NCBI RefSeq assembly: GCF_000428885.1
Contig: NZ_AUAU01000010.1
Coordinates: 1 to 64,000 of the forward strand
Direction of reading: 5' to 3'
DNA from: Geothrix fermentans DSM 14018
GTDB lineage: Bacteria; Acidobacteriota; Holophagae; Holophagales; Holophagaceae
DNA: 64,000 nt
Each line of letters begins with the position of its first letter. Position 1 is the stretch's first letter. The translations under genes and the position numbers were made by a program. The notes beneath the pieces are model-generated. The model searched no databases, was not told the origin of the DNA, and worked only from the letters and a program-made list of their open reading frames with translations. Below are positions 1 through 7,995 of the stretch, piece by piece.

Positions 1-2
1 CC

Positions 3-109
3 CTGCCGCCCCTTCGGGGCCGGTCGGCTTCTGCCGTCCACCAGCGCGCCCTCGTGGAAGCCATCAAGCGCGCCCGCAATATCGCGCTGCTGCCGTTCGC
101 CACGGCTAG
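3..109 (+). CDS. rpsR: 3' end of an rpsR-like gene (ribosomal protein bS18), partial, with a frame anomaly
   Basis: Only the C-terminal end is in the window. The frame starting at base 3 gives HQRALVEAIKRARNIALLPF, the typical C-terminal helix of bS18, which binds 16S rRNA in the small subunit. The frame does not stop where bS18 should end. It runs on through the terminator hairpin at 126-158 and stops only at 347, while a TAG at 107-109 lies in another frame. The residues just upstream (LRGRSASA) also depart from the family's R-[IL]-T-G-T pattern. Either a small indel has disrupted the 3' end, this is a second degenerate copy, or the sequence has an error. The end given here is the out-of-frame TAG. 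Confidence 0.55.
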   Translation, partial: AAPSGPVGFCRPPARPRGSHQARPQYRAAAVRHG

Positions 110-125
110 ATTCCGTTTCGCGATG

Positions 126-158
126 CGAAAAAGCGGGGGCCTTCGCCCCCGCTTTTTC
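126..158. terminator. Bidirectional intrinsic terminator
   Basis: A perfect stem (CGAAAAAGCGGGGGC, loop CTTC, GCCCCCGCTTTTTCG) is flanked by an A-run on one side and a T-run on the other. It can end transcription of the S18-side operon on the plus strand and of the lipoprotein gene on the minus strand. Confidence 0.9.
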
Positions 159-176
159 GTAGGGAGGAACCTCCCC

Positions 177-1292
177 TCAATCCGTCACCGCGAACACCAC
201 ACGGTCGTTCCGCACCCGCTCGGGGTCCAGGATGCGGATGGTGGCGTTCTTCCGGTCGTCGGCCAGGATCACGGTGTAGTCCTTGTCCTTCTGCAGGGAG
301 CCGGGCACCACGTTCACCTTGCTGATCTTCGTGAGGCCCACATCTGAGGCCTGGATCTGGACCTGGGGATTCGGATCGTCCAGGGGCAGGTCCTTGACGA
401 AGCGGGAGGCCACGGCCTTGGGGCCCATGCGGTCCTTGGCGAAGACCGGCACCACGATGACGCCTTCGTTGACCAGCTGCTTGCGCTGGCCGACCAGGTA
501 GTGCAGCGAGTTGAGCTTGACCTTCTGGGCCTGGCTCAGGGTGGTGAGCTCGCTCACCTGGGCCGTCAGGGTCGTCTTCTCTGTGTGGAGGGCATCCACC
601 TCCTCCTGCACCTTCGCCCGCTCGGCCACCAGGTCCTGCACCTGGGTGGAGAGGTCATCGCGATCCTTCTGCAGGGCCGCCCGCTGGTTGTGCAGGTACT
701 CGGTGGGCCCGATGTCGGCCTTGCCCTGGGTGACGGCCGTCATGTACGCGCCCCCGGCGTACTGGTGGTAGACCTGCCAGCCGGGCTGGAGGTCTTCGAG
801 GATGTTCGCCCGGGCGGCAAGGGTCTTGGCCTTCTCCTCCGAGAGGCCACGGCCCCTCAGATAGCGCACGGCCATGGCGAAGTGGTTGTCCTTCTCGGTG
901 GCGATCTGGGGCCGGGGCAGCTGCGACTGGAGCTTGGCCACCTTCGTGTTGAGCTCGCTGATCTGCTTGTCGCGGTCGAGGATCTCCTGGAGGAGGGCCG
1001 CGGTGCTGTTGTTCTTCTCGGCCTTGACGCGCGCCTCCAGGAGGGCGCGCTGGTCCTCCGTCAGCTGGATGTTCGCCGCGTTGGGCTGCAGCCCCGCCTT
1101 GGCCATGGCCTCGGCCTGGGCCTTGGTCGCGCCCTGGGCCTGGCCTTCAGCCTGCTGGGCCTCTGCGACCTTGCTCGCGAAATCCTTGGACTCGCTGGAT
1201 TCGGACTGCGCCTTCTTGTCGCACCCGGTCGTGACGGCGAGCGGCAGGGCCGCGAGGGCGAGACCGAGGGTAAGGGGTTTCAGGAATGTCAT
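177..1292 (-). CDS. Coiled-coil lipoprotein of unknown function
   Basis: The protein has 371 residues. A signal peptide ends in a lipobox-like sequence (AVTTGC), so a membrane-anchored lipoprotein is likely. Gln/Ala/Glu-rich, heptad-like stretches at about residues 30-125 and 205-260 suggest coiled coils. Between them is a short module (GWQVYHQYAGGAYMTAV), and the C-terminal 100 residues look like a compact beta-rich domain. I chose the ATG at 1292 because GAGGAGG lies 5 nt upstream; a GTG two codons earlier would be too close to that site. It is the last gene before a bidirectional terminator and stands alone downstream of dctA. I do not recognise the family. The layout resembles periplasmic or envelope spacer proteins, but no function can be assigned. 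Confidence 0.8.
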   Translation of the reverse strand: MTFLKPLTLGLALAALPLAVTTGCDKKAQSESSESKDFASKVAEAQQAEGQAQGATKAQAEAMAKAGLQPNAANIQLTEDQRALLEARVKAEKNNSTAALLQEILDRDKQISELNTKVAKLQSQLPRPQIATEKDNHFAMAVRYLRGRGLSEEKAKTLAARANILEDLQPGWQVYHQYAGGAYMTAVTQGKADIGPTEYLHNQRAALQKDRDDLSTQVQDLVAERAKVQEEVDALHTEKTTLTAQVSELTTLSQAQKVKLNSLHYLVGQRKQLVNEGVIVVPVFAKDRMGPKAVASRFVKDLPLDDPNPQVQIQASDVGLTKISKVNVVPGSLQKDKDYTVILADDRKNATIRILDPERVRNDRVVFAVTD

Positions 1293-1495
1293 GCACACCT
1301 CCTCAAGAAGCGCGGAGAACGCTGGACCTGAAGGGTGATGTCGCCTCTCAAATCATGCAAGTCAATGTAGATACACCATTTGTTCTATCGCAGGGCAGTC
1401 ACTCCGGAGGTGCGCCCAGCTTAAGGACCGTGCTGTCTTCACCCTAGGCCCGGTCCACCGGGGACCTGATCCCGAAGATTTCTGCGGCGGAGGCC

Positions 1496-1524
1496 AAAAA
1501 AAGCGGGGGCCGGAGCCCCCGCTT
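1496..1524 (-). terminator. Intrinsic terminator of dctA
   Basis: On the minus strand, 20 nt past the dctA stop codon, GCGGGGGC and GCCCCCGC form an 8-bp stem with a 4-nt loop, followed by a run of seven T. Confidence 0.9.
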
Positions 1525-1543
1525 CTCATCAAGGACCGAAGGC

Positions 1544-2854
1544 CTACTCCATCTCGTTGGCCAGGGCGGGCACCTCGGCCACGGGGTCGTTGGCCTCCGC
1601 GGGCCTGCCCAGGGTGGCGTGGAACTTGTCCCAGTCCAGCTCCTTCTCCCAGCTGGCCATCACGACGGCGGCGATGCAGTTGCCGATGTGGTTGGTGATG
1701 GCGCGGGCCTCGGACATGAACTTGTCGATGCCGAGGATCAGGGCCATGCCCGCCACGGGGATGCTGGGCACCACGGCCAGGGTGGCCGCGAGGGTGATGA
1801 AGCCCGAGCCCGTGACGCCGGCGGCGCCCTTGCTGGTGATCATGGCCACCACCAGGATGCCCAGCTGCTGGCCCAGGGTCAGCTCGATGCCCAGGGCCTG
1901 CGCGATGAACAGCGAGGCCAGGGTCATGTAGATGTTCGTGCCGTCCAGGTTGAAGGAATAGCCGGTGGGGATCACCAGGCCCACGATGGACTTGGAGAGG
2001 CCCAGCTTCTCCATCTTGTCCATGAGGGGGATGAGGGCGGACTCGGAGGAGCTGGTGGCCATCACGAGCAGCAGCTCGCTCTTGATGTAGCCCACCACCT
2101 TGAAGATGTTGAAGCCCGCCAGCCGGGCGATGATGCCCAGCACCACGAAGATGAAGACGGCGCAGGTGGCGTAGAAGAGGAAGATGAGCTGGGCCATGGG
2201 GATCAGCGACTTGAGGCCGAACTTCCCGATGGTGTAGGCGATGGCGGCGCCGGCGCCCAGGGGGGCGAGGTAGAGGATCTGCTTCATGACGCCGAAGAAC
2301 ATCTTGCTGAGGTTGTCCAGCATGGCGATGACGGGGTCCTTGACCTTGTCGGGCAGGGCCGCGAGGGAGAAGCCCATCAGCACGGAGATCAGCAGCACCT
2401 GGAGGATGTCGCCATCCGTGAAGGCGCTGAACAGGGTCTTGGGAATCATCTTGAGCAGGTGATCCGAGATGGTCAGGTGCTGGGCCTGGGTGACGTAGTT
2501 GGCCACGAGCTTGGGATCGAGCTTGGAGGGGTCGGCGTGGAAGCCGCGGCCGGGCCCGAAGATGTTGGCCATGACGAGGCCGATCACCAGCGCGACGGTG
2601 CTGACGATCTCGAAGTACAGGATGGCCTTGCCGCCCACGCGGCCGGCCTTCTTGATGCTGCCGGAGCCCGCGATGCCCAGCACCACGCTGCACATGATCA
2701 CCGGCGGGATGAGCATCTTGATGAGGTTGATGAAGCCGTCGGCCATGGGCTGCATCTTCACGGCGACGGCGGGGTAGAAGTGCCCCAGCAGCGCGCCGAG
2801 GACGATCATGACCGCGACCCAGTTGTACAGTTTTGATGCGGCTCGCTTGAGCAT
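1544..2854 (-). CDS. dctA: DctA-type C4-dicarboxylate:cation symporter
   Basis: The protein has 436 residues, the normal length for the dicarboxylate/amino acid:cation symporter family. It imports succinate, fumarate, malate or related acids across the inner membrane with protons or sodium. The family marks are present: the start resembles DctA (LLGHFYP at 23-29, YFEIVST at 80-86), the serine-rich motif SSSES is at 268-272 and the substrate/cation motif NLDGT at 302-306. About eight membrane segments and two re-entrant hairpins are expected. The start at 2854 (MLKRAASK) has AAAGGA 8 nt upstream; longer in-frame starts have no ribosome site. A CitA/DcuS-type two-component system lies upstream on the same strand and probably controls it. 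GltP-like amino acid transport is a less likely alternative. Confidence 0.9.
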   Translation of the reverse strand: MLKRAASKLYNWVAVMIVLGALLGHFYPAVAVKMQPMADGFINLIKMLIPPVIMCSVVLGIAGSGSIKKAGRVGGKAILYFEIVSTVALVIGLVMANIFGPGRGFHADPSKLDPKLVANYVTQAQHLTISDHLLKMIPKTLFSAFTDGDILQVLLISVLMGFSLAALPDKVKDPVIAMLDNLSKMFFGVMKQILYLAPLGAGAAIAYTIGKFGLKSLIPMAQLIFLFYATCAVFIFVVLGIIARLAGFNIFKVVGYIKSELLLVMATSSSESALIPLMDKMEKLGLSKSIVGLVIPTGYSFNLDGTNIYMTLASLFIAQALGIELTLGQQLGILVVAMITSKGAAGVTGSGFITLAATLAVVPSIPVAGMALILGIDKFMSEARAITNHIGNCIAAVVMASWEKELDWDKFHATLGRPAEANDPVAEVPALANEME

Positions 2855-3203
2855 GCGGAAGGTCCTTTCAGAAGATCCGGACATGGGAAACAGGCGGCCC
2901 CGTGGGGGCCGGATGGAACTGCGGTGGGAAAGATGCCAAGGTCGAGGCACGATCGGGGATGCCCCCGGTTGCCGAGCGGACGAGCCGCCCATGTGACCTG
3001 CGGGTAGATCTCCCGATTCTGCGTCAGGGCCTCCCGCCCCCGGCCGTTCTGGAAGTTGATTCCAGGATTTGGAACTTTTGTAAGCGACGAGTCCGCATTC
3101 CCAGTGGGGTGGCCGGTCAAAGCGAGGTCCAGCCAGACCGGGACCGAACGCGGCACCCCCGGAGAATCACAAACCCCGACGATCGGGGGTCTCACCCTGG
3201 AAA
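2855..3203. other. Non-coding leader and promoter region of dctA
   Basis: No gene is seen in these 349 bases. They precede dctA and should hold its promoter; I find no convincing sigma-54 or sigma-70 pair. The palindrome at 3049-3065 is the only clear regulatory-type sequence. The remaining part of the gap up to 3489 is a separate inverted-repeat element. Confidence 0.6.
3049..3065. promoter_or_regulatory. Palindrome upstream of dctA, candidate response-regulator site
   Basis: CTGGAA-N5-TTCCAG is a perfect inverted repeat about 200 bp upstream of dctA, followed by a further half-site-like GGAAC. It lies between dctA and the two-component genes, so it could be the binding site of the regulator at 3490-4206. 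This is inference from position and symmetry only. Confidence 0.3.
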
Positions 3204-3450
3204 GATCACCACGAAGGACACGAAGGCGCCCTTCCGGGCACGAAAAAGGGCGCGAATGGGTCTCGACCCACCGGCGGACATCCCATTGCGGGCGGCGGCC
3301 ATGGCGGCCTCTGGAAGCCGCCCGGGACCGCCGCCCGCAAAGCCGGTCGCGCGGCGCGCCCGGGGGCCGAAGGCCCGGATGTCCTGGGCTGGATGCCGAA
3401 CCTGCCTTCGTGGCCTTGGCCTGCTTCTTGGTGTCCTTCGTGGAGGCTTT
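3204..3450. repeat. Intergenic inverted-repeat element (GAAGGACACGAAGG family)
   Basis: The left arm GATCACCACGAAGGACACG (3204 onward) faces right arms CCTTCGTGGCCTTGG and CTTGGTGTCCTTCGTGG (3404-3442). The very GC-rich interior contains its own stems (GCCGCC/GGCGGC, GGGGGCCGAAGGCCC). Just outside the right arm, at 3468-3488, is TGAGGCTCACCGATCATCAGG, which recurs with few changes at 6685-6706. No ORF with homology is seen inside. Confidence 0.75.
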
Positions 3451-3489
3451 TGAAGTCCTGGATTAGGTTGAGGCTCACCGATCATCAGG

Positions 3490-4206
3490 TCAGAGATACT
3501 TCTGCGCTTCCCGCAGGTAGGCCTTCTGGAGCTGGAAGCGGTGGACCGGCCGCCCGCCGGTGCCGTAGCCGGGCTCCATGCGGAGCGTCTTGATCGCGCA
3601 GAGGAACTCGAAGTACTTCCGCACGGAAACCCGCGAGATGCCCACCTGCTGGCCGATCTCCTCGCTGGTGAACCAGGGGGACTCCCCGCGCCAGGCGGCG
3701 ATGGCCTGCAGCACCTTGTCCAGGGTGTTGCGGTCGAGCCCCTTGGGCAGGCTCTCCGCCTTCCGGCCCTCCGGCGACCGGCGGGCCAGGCGCCGGTCCA
3801 GCTCGGCCTGATCGAGGGCCTCCCCGCGCCGGATCATGTGGCGGGTCTCCCGGTAGTTCTCCAGGGCCTGCTTGAGCCGCTCGAACTCGAAGGGCTTGAT
3901 GAGGTAGTCGACGGCTCCCAGCTTCAGGGCCCGGTCGATGGTGGCCGCATCCCTCGCCGCGGTCACGAAGATCACGTCCACGTCCACGGCCAGGCGCCGG
4001 ATGGTTCCCATGAGCTCGATGCCGTTCGCTCCGGGCATGAAGATGTCCAGCAGCAGCAGGTCCACGGTGTGGCTGCGGAGCAGTTCCAGGGCCTCGGTCG
4101 CGCTGCGGGCGGAGGCCACGGTCTCGAAGCCCGGCACGCGGCTCAGGTACATGCGGTTGAGCTCGGCCACCATGGGATCGTCCTCGACCAGCAGGACCCG
4201 GATCAT
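3490..4206 (-). CDS. CitB/DcuR-type response regulator
   Basis: The protein has 238 residues. An N-terminal receiver domain (about 1-120) carries the acidic pair ED/DD near residues 8-10, the phosphoacceptor Asp54 in LLLDIFMPG and the conserved Lys in LIKPFEF near residue 105. The C-terminal part has a winged or helix-turn-helix segment (TSEEIGQQVGISRVSVRKY) like that of the CitB/DctR family. Its ATG overlaps the stop of the kinase gene by 4 nt, so the two are co-translated. The partner is the sensor at 4203-5804, and the likely target is dctA, next on the strand. Regulators of this family activate transport and use of C4-dicarboxylates or citrate. Confidence 0.9.
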   Translation of the reverse strand: MIRVLLVEDDPMVAELNRMYLSRVPGFETVASARSATEALELLRSHTVDLLLLDIFMPGANGIELMGTIRRLAVDVDVIFVTAARDAATIDRALKLGAVDYLIKPFEFERLKQALENYRETRHMIRRGEALDQAELDRRLARRSPEGRKAESLPKGLDRNTLDKVLQAIAAWRGESPWFTSEEIGQQVGISRVSVRKYFEFLCAIKTLRMEPGYGTGGRPVHRFQLQKAYLREAQKYL

Positions 4207-5804
4207 GGCTCCTCCCCAGGAAACAGGGTGAACGTGGCCGTGAAGAGGGCACCGCCCCCCTCCCGGTTGGCGACGGCCAGGCGCCCCCCGCGGGCCTCGA
4301 CAGCCTGGGCGGCCTGCCAGAGGCCGAACCCGCGGTTCTCGCCCTTGGTGGAGAAGCCCAGCGTGAAGGCCTGGGCGAGGATGGCCTCGGGCAGGCCCGG
4401 GCCGCTGTCGGCCACGGACAGGTGCAGCAGGGCGCCCTCGGGCCGGAGGGAGACCTGGATCTCGCGGCGGGCGCCGTCGCCGATGGCCTCGACGGCATTC
4501 TCCAGCAGGTTGCCGAGCACCGTGACGAGGTCGTGGGAGGCCGCGTCATCGGGGCAGGGCGGCAGCGAGGCGTCCTGGTCCAGCTCCATGCGGATGTCCT
4601 GCTCCCGCGCCGAGGCGAACCGGGCGAGCAGGAAGCCGGCGACGACGGGATCCTTGATGCGCTGGACCACAAAGCCCACCTCGTCGTCCAGCCGGCCCAC
4701 CCCCCCGGCGATGTAGGACTGGAGGCGCTCGTACTCCCCCAGCTTCACCAGGCCGAGGATCACGTGGAGCTTGTTCATGAACTCGTGGGTCTGGGCCCGG
4801 AGGGCGTCGGCGTAGAAGCGGACCCCCGTCAGCTGCTCCGCCAGGCGGTTCATCTCCGTCTTGTCCCGGAAGGTGGCCATGGCGCCGACGATGCGGCCGT
4901 CCACCAGCACGGGGACGCGGTTCGTCAGGATCGGCAGGCCCAGGATGTCGCCCTCCTGGTCGTACTCCGCCTGGCCGGTTTCCACGATGTTGCGCAGCCG
5001 CGAGCTGGGCAGCGCCTCCTCCACGTCCCGGCCCACCAGCTCGCCCCGGCTGCCGGCCCGCGCGAACAGCCGCATGGCCTCCTCGTTGACGAGGGTGAGC
5101 ACCAGGTCCCGGTTCACCGCGATGACCCCCTCGCGCACCGAGTGCAGCATGGCGTTGCGCTGCTGGAGCACGGTCGAGATCTCCTGGGGCTCCATGCCCA
5201 GCAGGATCTTCTTGATCCGCCCGCCCAGGTACATGGCCCCGAGGATCCCGGCCGCGAAGCCGATGAAACCGCCCAGGGCGATGCGCTTCCGCACGCTCAC
5301 CACCGTGCGGTCGACCCCCGACTGGAGGATGCCCACGGCCACGGCGCCCACCTGCCGGCCGTCCTTCCAGACCGGCGTGAAGGCCCGCAGGGACACCCCC
5401 AGCGTGCCCTTGGCCACGGAGAGGTAGGACTTCCCGTGGTACACCTCGGCATCGTCGCCCCCGGCGAAGTGGGCGCCGAGCATGGACAGGTTCGGGTGCG
5501 AGAGCCGCAGGCCGTCCATGTCGATGACGACCACGTAGTCCACGCCGGACTCCACCCGGACCCGCTCGGCATAGGCCTGGACCTCCTCCCGGGAGCGCCC
5601 CCCCGCCAGGCCCTCACGCACCACCAGCTCCGCGGCCGTGATCCGGGCCAGCAGCATGACCCGCTCGCCCAGCGCCTCGCGGGTCTGGCGGGCCATCCGC
5701 CAGTCCACCATGATCCCCGTGACCGCCAGGGACAGGGCCAGGATCAGCGAGACCAGGATGGTGATCCGGGTCCTGAGCTGGAGAACGGGGCGGTTCCGGG
5801 TCAT
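4203..5804 (-). CDS. CitA/DcuS-type sensor histidine kinase
   Basis: The protein has 533 residues. A membrane segment (about 14-33) is followed by a periplasmic sensor domain to about residue 165 (VDYVVVIDMDGLRLSHPN, VSLRAFTPVW), typical of CitA/DcuS, then a second membrane segment (about 175-195) and a PAS domain (about 214-325). The dimerisation helix carries His340 in THEFMNKLHVILGL, the signature of this kinase family, followed by an ATPase domain with N-box LLENAVEAI, DSGPGLP and GFSTKGENRGFGLW. It senses an extracellular carboxylate and phosphorylates the adjacent regulator. Of the in-frame starts I prefer ATG 5804: it begins just before the first membrane segment and has AGGA upstream, although the spacing is long. 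Confidence 0.9.
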   Translation of the reverse strand: MTRNRPVLQLRTRITILVSLILALSLAVTGIMVDWRMARQTREALGERVMLLARITAAELVVREGLAGGRSREEVQAYAERVRVESGVDYVVVIDMDGLRLSHPNLSMLGAHFAGGDDAEVYHGKSYLSVAKGTLGVSLRAFTPVWKDGRQVGAVAVGILQSGVDRTVVSVRKRIALGGFIGFAAGILGAMYLGGRIKKILLGMEPQEISTVLQQRNAMLHSVREGVIAVNRDLVLTLVNEEAMRLFARAGSRGELVGRDVEEALPSSRLRNIVETGQAEYDQEGDILGLPILTNRVPVLVDGRIVGAMATFRDKTEMNRLAEQLTGVRFYADALRAQTHEFMNKLHVILGLVKLGEYERLQSYIAGGVGRLDDEVGFVVQRIKDPVVAGFLLARFASAREQDIRMELDQDASLPPCPDDAASHDLVTVLGNLLENAVEAIGDGARREIQVSLRPEGALLHLSVADSGPGLPEAILAQAFTLGFSTKGENRGFGLWQAAQAVEARGGRLAVANREGGGALFTATFTLFPGEEP

Positions 5805-5871
5805 GGTAAGGACCATCCTAGAGGAAAGCCGGGGTCGCGGGCCGCCGCCGGTTCTGGGGTAATCTGGACCC

Positions 5872-6372
5872 ATGAGCGACGAGAAGCCCGTTCCACGGCT
5901 CCCCATGCCCCTCCGCCACCGGAAGGCCATCCAGGCCGCCTGGAGGCCCCTGCTGTTCCAGTGGCTGGTGCCCGGGGCCGGCTACTGGATGATCGGGGAG
6001 AAGGGCCGGGCCAAGGCCTTCTTCGGGGTCTGGGTGGCCTTCTGCGTGCTGGGCGCCTTCCAGCTGCAGCTCGGGGCCGTGGCAGGCGTGAAGGGCGGCG
6101 TCTTCGTGCCCCAGGCCGGGGCCTGGCTGCCCACCCTGGGCGCCTTCGCCACCGCCGGCATCGGCCCCCTGTACGGGATCTTCGCCTGGGCCTTCGGCGG
6201 GGCCGGCACGGAGCCCGTGCGCACCCTCACCCAGGAGTACGGCGCCACCTACGTGATGGTCGCTGGCCTCCTCAACTGGCTCTGCTGCTTCGACCTCTGG
6301 GACCGCATCACCGGCCGCTGGATCTTCCGCCTCCCCAAGGACGAGCAGGAAAAGCTCGCCAAGGGCGAGTGA
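5872..6372 (+). CDS. Small integral membrane protein (DUF6677-like)
   Basis: The protein has 166 residues and three or four hydrophobic segments (about 25-45, 52-72, 88-115 and 135-150). It starts with a charged cytoplasmic N-terminus, and the QWLVPGAGYWMIGEKGRAKAF motif resembles small acidobacterial membrane proteins of the DUF6677 type. It diverges from the sensor kinase gene with a 67-bp gap that must hold both promoters. No catalytic motif is visible, so a function cannot be given. Confidence 0.7.
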   Translation: MSDEKPVPRLPMPLRHRKAIQAAWRPLLFQWLVPGAGYWMIGEKGRAKAFFGVWVAFCVLGAFQLQLGAVAGVKGGVFVPQAGAWLPTLGAFATAGIGPLYGIFAWAFGGAGTEPVRTLTQEYGATYVMVAGLLNWLCCFDLWDRITGRWIFRLPKDEQEKLAKGE

Positions 6373-6400
6373 CATTCATTCCTGGCCCAGAAGAGCGAGG

Positions 6401-6780
6401 ACAGGATTGAAAGCAGGATTAACAGGACCTGCTTATCGGCCAAGCTCAGCCCCATGTTCGCAAGATGAAAGGCTGGAGCCGGAGATGACGGAGAAACGGC
6501 CTCGGATCCACAGATTTACACAGATTGAAAACGGGGCTGCGGCTGATTTGGGGGTGCAGCTTCGCAAGCGTGGGCTCCACGGGGGCCGCCTTCGGCGGGC
6601 CCACGCATGGTGGGTCGAGTCCCCTCCGCGCTCTCCGCGCGCCCGAAGGGCGGTCTCTGCGCCCTCTGCGTTCCGCTTTTCTGGCTGAGGCTCGCCGATA
6701 ATCAGGTAACAGGATTAAAGCAAGGAAAATCGCTTTTAAATCCTGTTAATCCAATCTTTTCATTCTGTTAATCCTGTCAG
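6401..6780. repeat. Composite intergenic repeat region (GATTAACAGGATT family and others)
   Basis: This gene-free stretch of about 430 bp lies between two convergent genes. The left arm CAGGATTAACAGGACCTGC and the right arms (TCCTGTTAATCC, CTGTTAATCCTGTC) form a long inverted repeat. Further in, GCTTATCGGCCAAGCTCAGCC pairs with GGCTGAGGCTCGCCGATAA. The interior also has the ACAGATTTACACAGATT type (6509-6526) and a CTCTCCGCG/CTCTGCGCCCTCTGCG type, so several repeat families are nested. The motif at 6685-6706 and a GGTGGGTCGAG block are shared with the element at 3204-3489. Confidence 0.75.
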
Positions 6781-6803
6781 CGCATTTCGCTCGGGATGGA
6801 ACC

Positions 6804-7910
6804 TCACCCTTCGGATTTGAGCGACTTCGCCAGGAGCTGGGCGCGGATGAAGGCGTCGATGTCGCCGTCGAGGACCTTCTGGGTCTGGCTGGTCTCCTCG
6901 CCGGTGCGGTGGTCCTTCACCATCTGGTAGGGCTGCAGGACGTAGCTGCGGATCTGGCTGCCCCAGGCCACGTCGGCCTTCTCGCCGCTGGCGGCGGCCA
7001 CCTTCTCCTGGAACTTGCGCTGCTCCAGCTCGTACAGGCGGGCCTTCAGCACCTTCATGGCCGTGGCGCGGTTCTTGATCTGGCTGCGCTCGTTCTGGCA
7101 GCTCACCACGATCCCCGTGGGCAGGTGGGTGAAGCGCACAGCGGACTCCGTGCGGTTCACGTGCTGGCCGCCGGCGCCGCTGGCGCGGAACACGTCGATC
7201 TTCAGGTCCTTCTCGGGGATGTCCACGTCGATGGTGTCGTCCAGCTCGGGGCTCACGTAGACGGCGGCAAAACTGGTGTGGCGCCGCTTGGCGGCGTCGA
7301 AGGGGCTGATGCGCACCAGGCGGTGGACGCCAGCCTCGGCCCGCAGGTAGCCGTAGGAGAAGGGGGCGTCGACGATGAAGGTGGCGCCCTTGATGCCCGC
7401 CTCCTCCCCGTCCTGGTAGTCGATCATCTCCGTGGCCCAGCCCTTGGACTCGCAGAAGCGGAGGTACATCCGCAGCAGCATGGCCGCCCAGTCCTGGCTC
7501 TCGGTGCCGCCGGCGCCAGGGGCGATGGCCACGATGGCGTGGGTGCTGTCCAGGTCGCCGCTGAGCATCATGCGCAGCTCGGCGTCCTCGATGACCTTGC
7601 GGAGGCCGACCTCCACGGCCTCGGCCTCGGCCAGCATGTCCACGTCCTCCCGGGCCAGCTCCAGCCCGGTCTCCAGGTCCTCCAGGCCGCCGGAGAGGCG
7701 CTTGGCCAGGGCGATGTCGTCGCTGAGGGAGCCCCGCTTCTGGAGCAGGGGCTTCGCGGCCTCGGGGTCGTCCCAGAAGCCCGGGGCCGTGGTGCGTTCC
7801 TCGATCTGTTCCAGTTCCAGGGCTTTGCGTTCGGGGTCCAGGTGGGCGACCAGCTGCCGGACCCGGGGCTCCAGTTCGTTCTTGGCCCGCACCAGGGTCT
7901 CGAAATCCAT
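6804..7910 (-). CDS. prfB: Peptide chain release factor 2
   Basis: The protein has 368 residues, full length for RF2. It recognises UGA and UAA and triggers peptide release. The stop-codon tripeptide SPF is at 202-204 and the catalytic GGQ at 247-249; SPF rather than PxT separates RF2 from RF1. The start at 7910 (MDFETLV) has CAGGAG about 9 nt upstream, whereas an ATG three codons earlier touches that site. The gene reads in one frame through the region that holds the in-frame UGA in many species (VAHLDPERK, residues 21-29), so the usual autoregulatory +1 frameshift is absent. Confidence 0.95.
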   Translation of the reverse strand: MDFETLVRAKNELEPRVRQLVAHLDPERKALELEQIEERTTAPGFWDDPEAAKPLLQKRGSLSDDIALAKRLSGGLEDLETGLELAREDVDMLAEAEAVEVGLRKVIEDAELRMMLSGDLDSTHAIVAIAPGAGGTESQDWAAMLLRMYLRFCESKGWATEMIDYQDGEEAGIKGATFIVDAPFSYGYLRAEAGVHRLVRISPFDAAKRRHTSFAAVYVSPELDDTIDVDIPEKDLKIDVFRASGAGGQHVNRTESAVRFTHLPTGIVVSCQNERSQIKNRATAMKVLKARLYELEQRKFQEKVAAASGEKADVAWGSQIRSYVLQPYQMVKDHRTGEETSQTQKVLDGDIDAFIRAQLLAKSLKSEG

Positions 7911-7995
7911 CGTCCGCATCTCCTGCCCGATCTTCCGGGGAACCTTCAAGTTTATGCCAATCGGGGATGGGCCGTCCCCACGGTATTCTGATCGG

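Noticed and set aside
501-1331. Long plus-strand frame of 276 codons opposite the lipoprotein gene
   Set aside because: It is antisense to a gene with good start, ribosome site and signal peptide. Its sequence is low-complexity Leu/Gly/Arg-rich, as expected from GC-rich shadow frames.
4422-6410. 662-codon plus-strand frame opposite the sensor kinase
   Set aside because: The minus strand encodes a full CitA-type kinase. The plus frame is His/Gly/Ala-rich without any domain.
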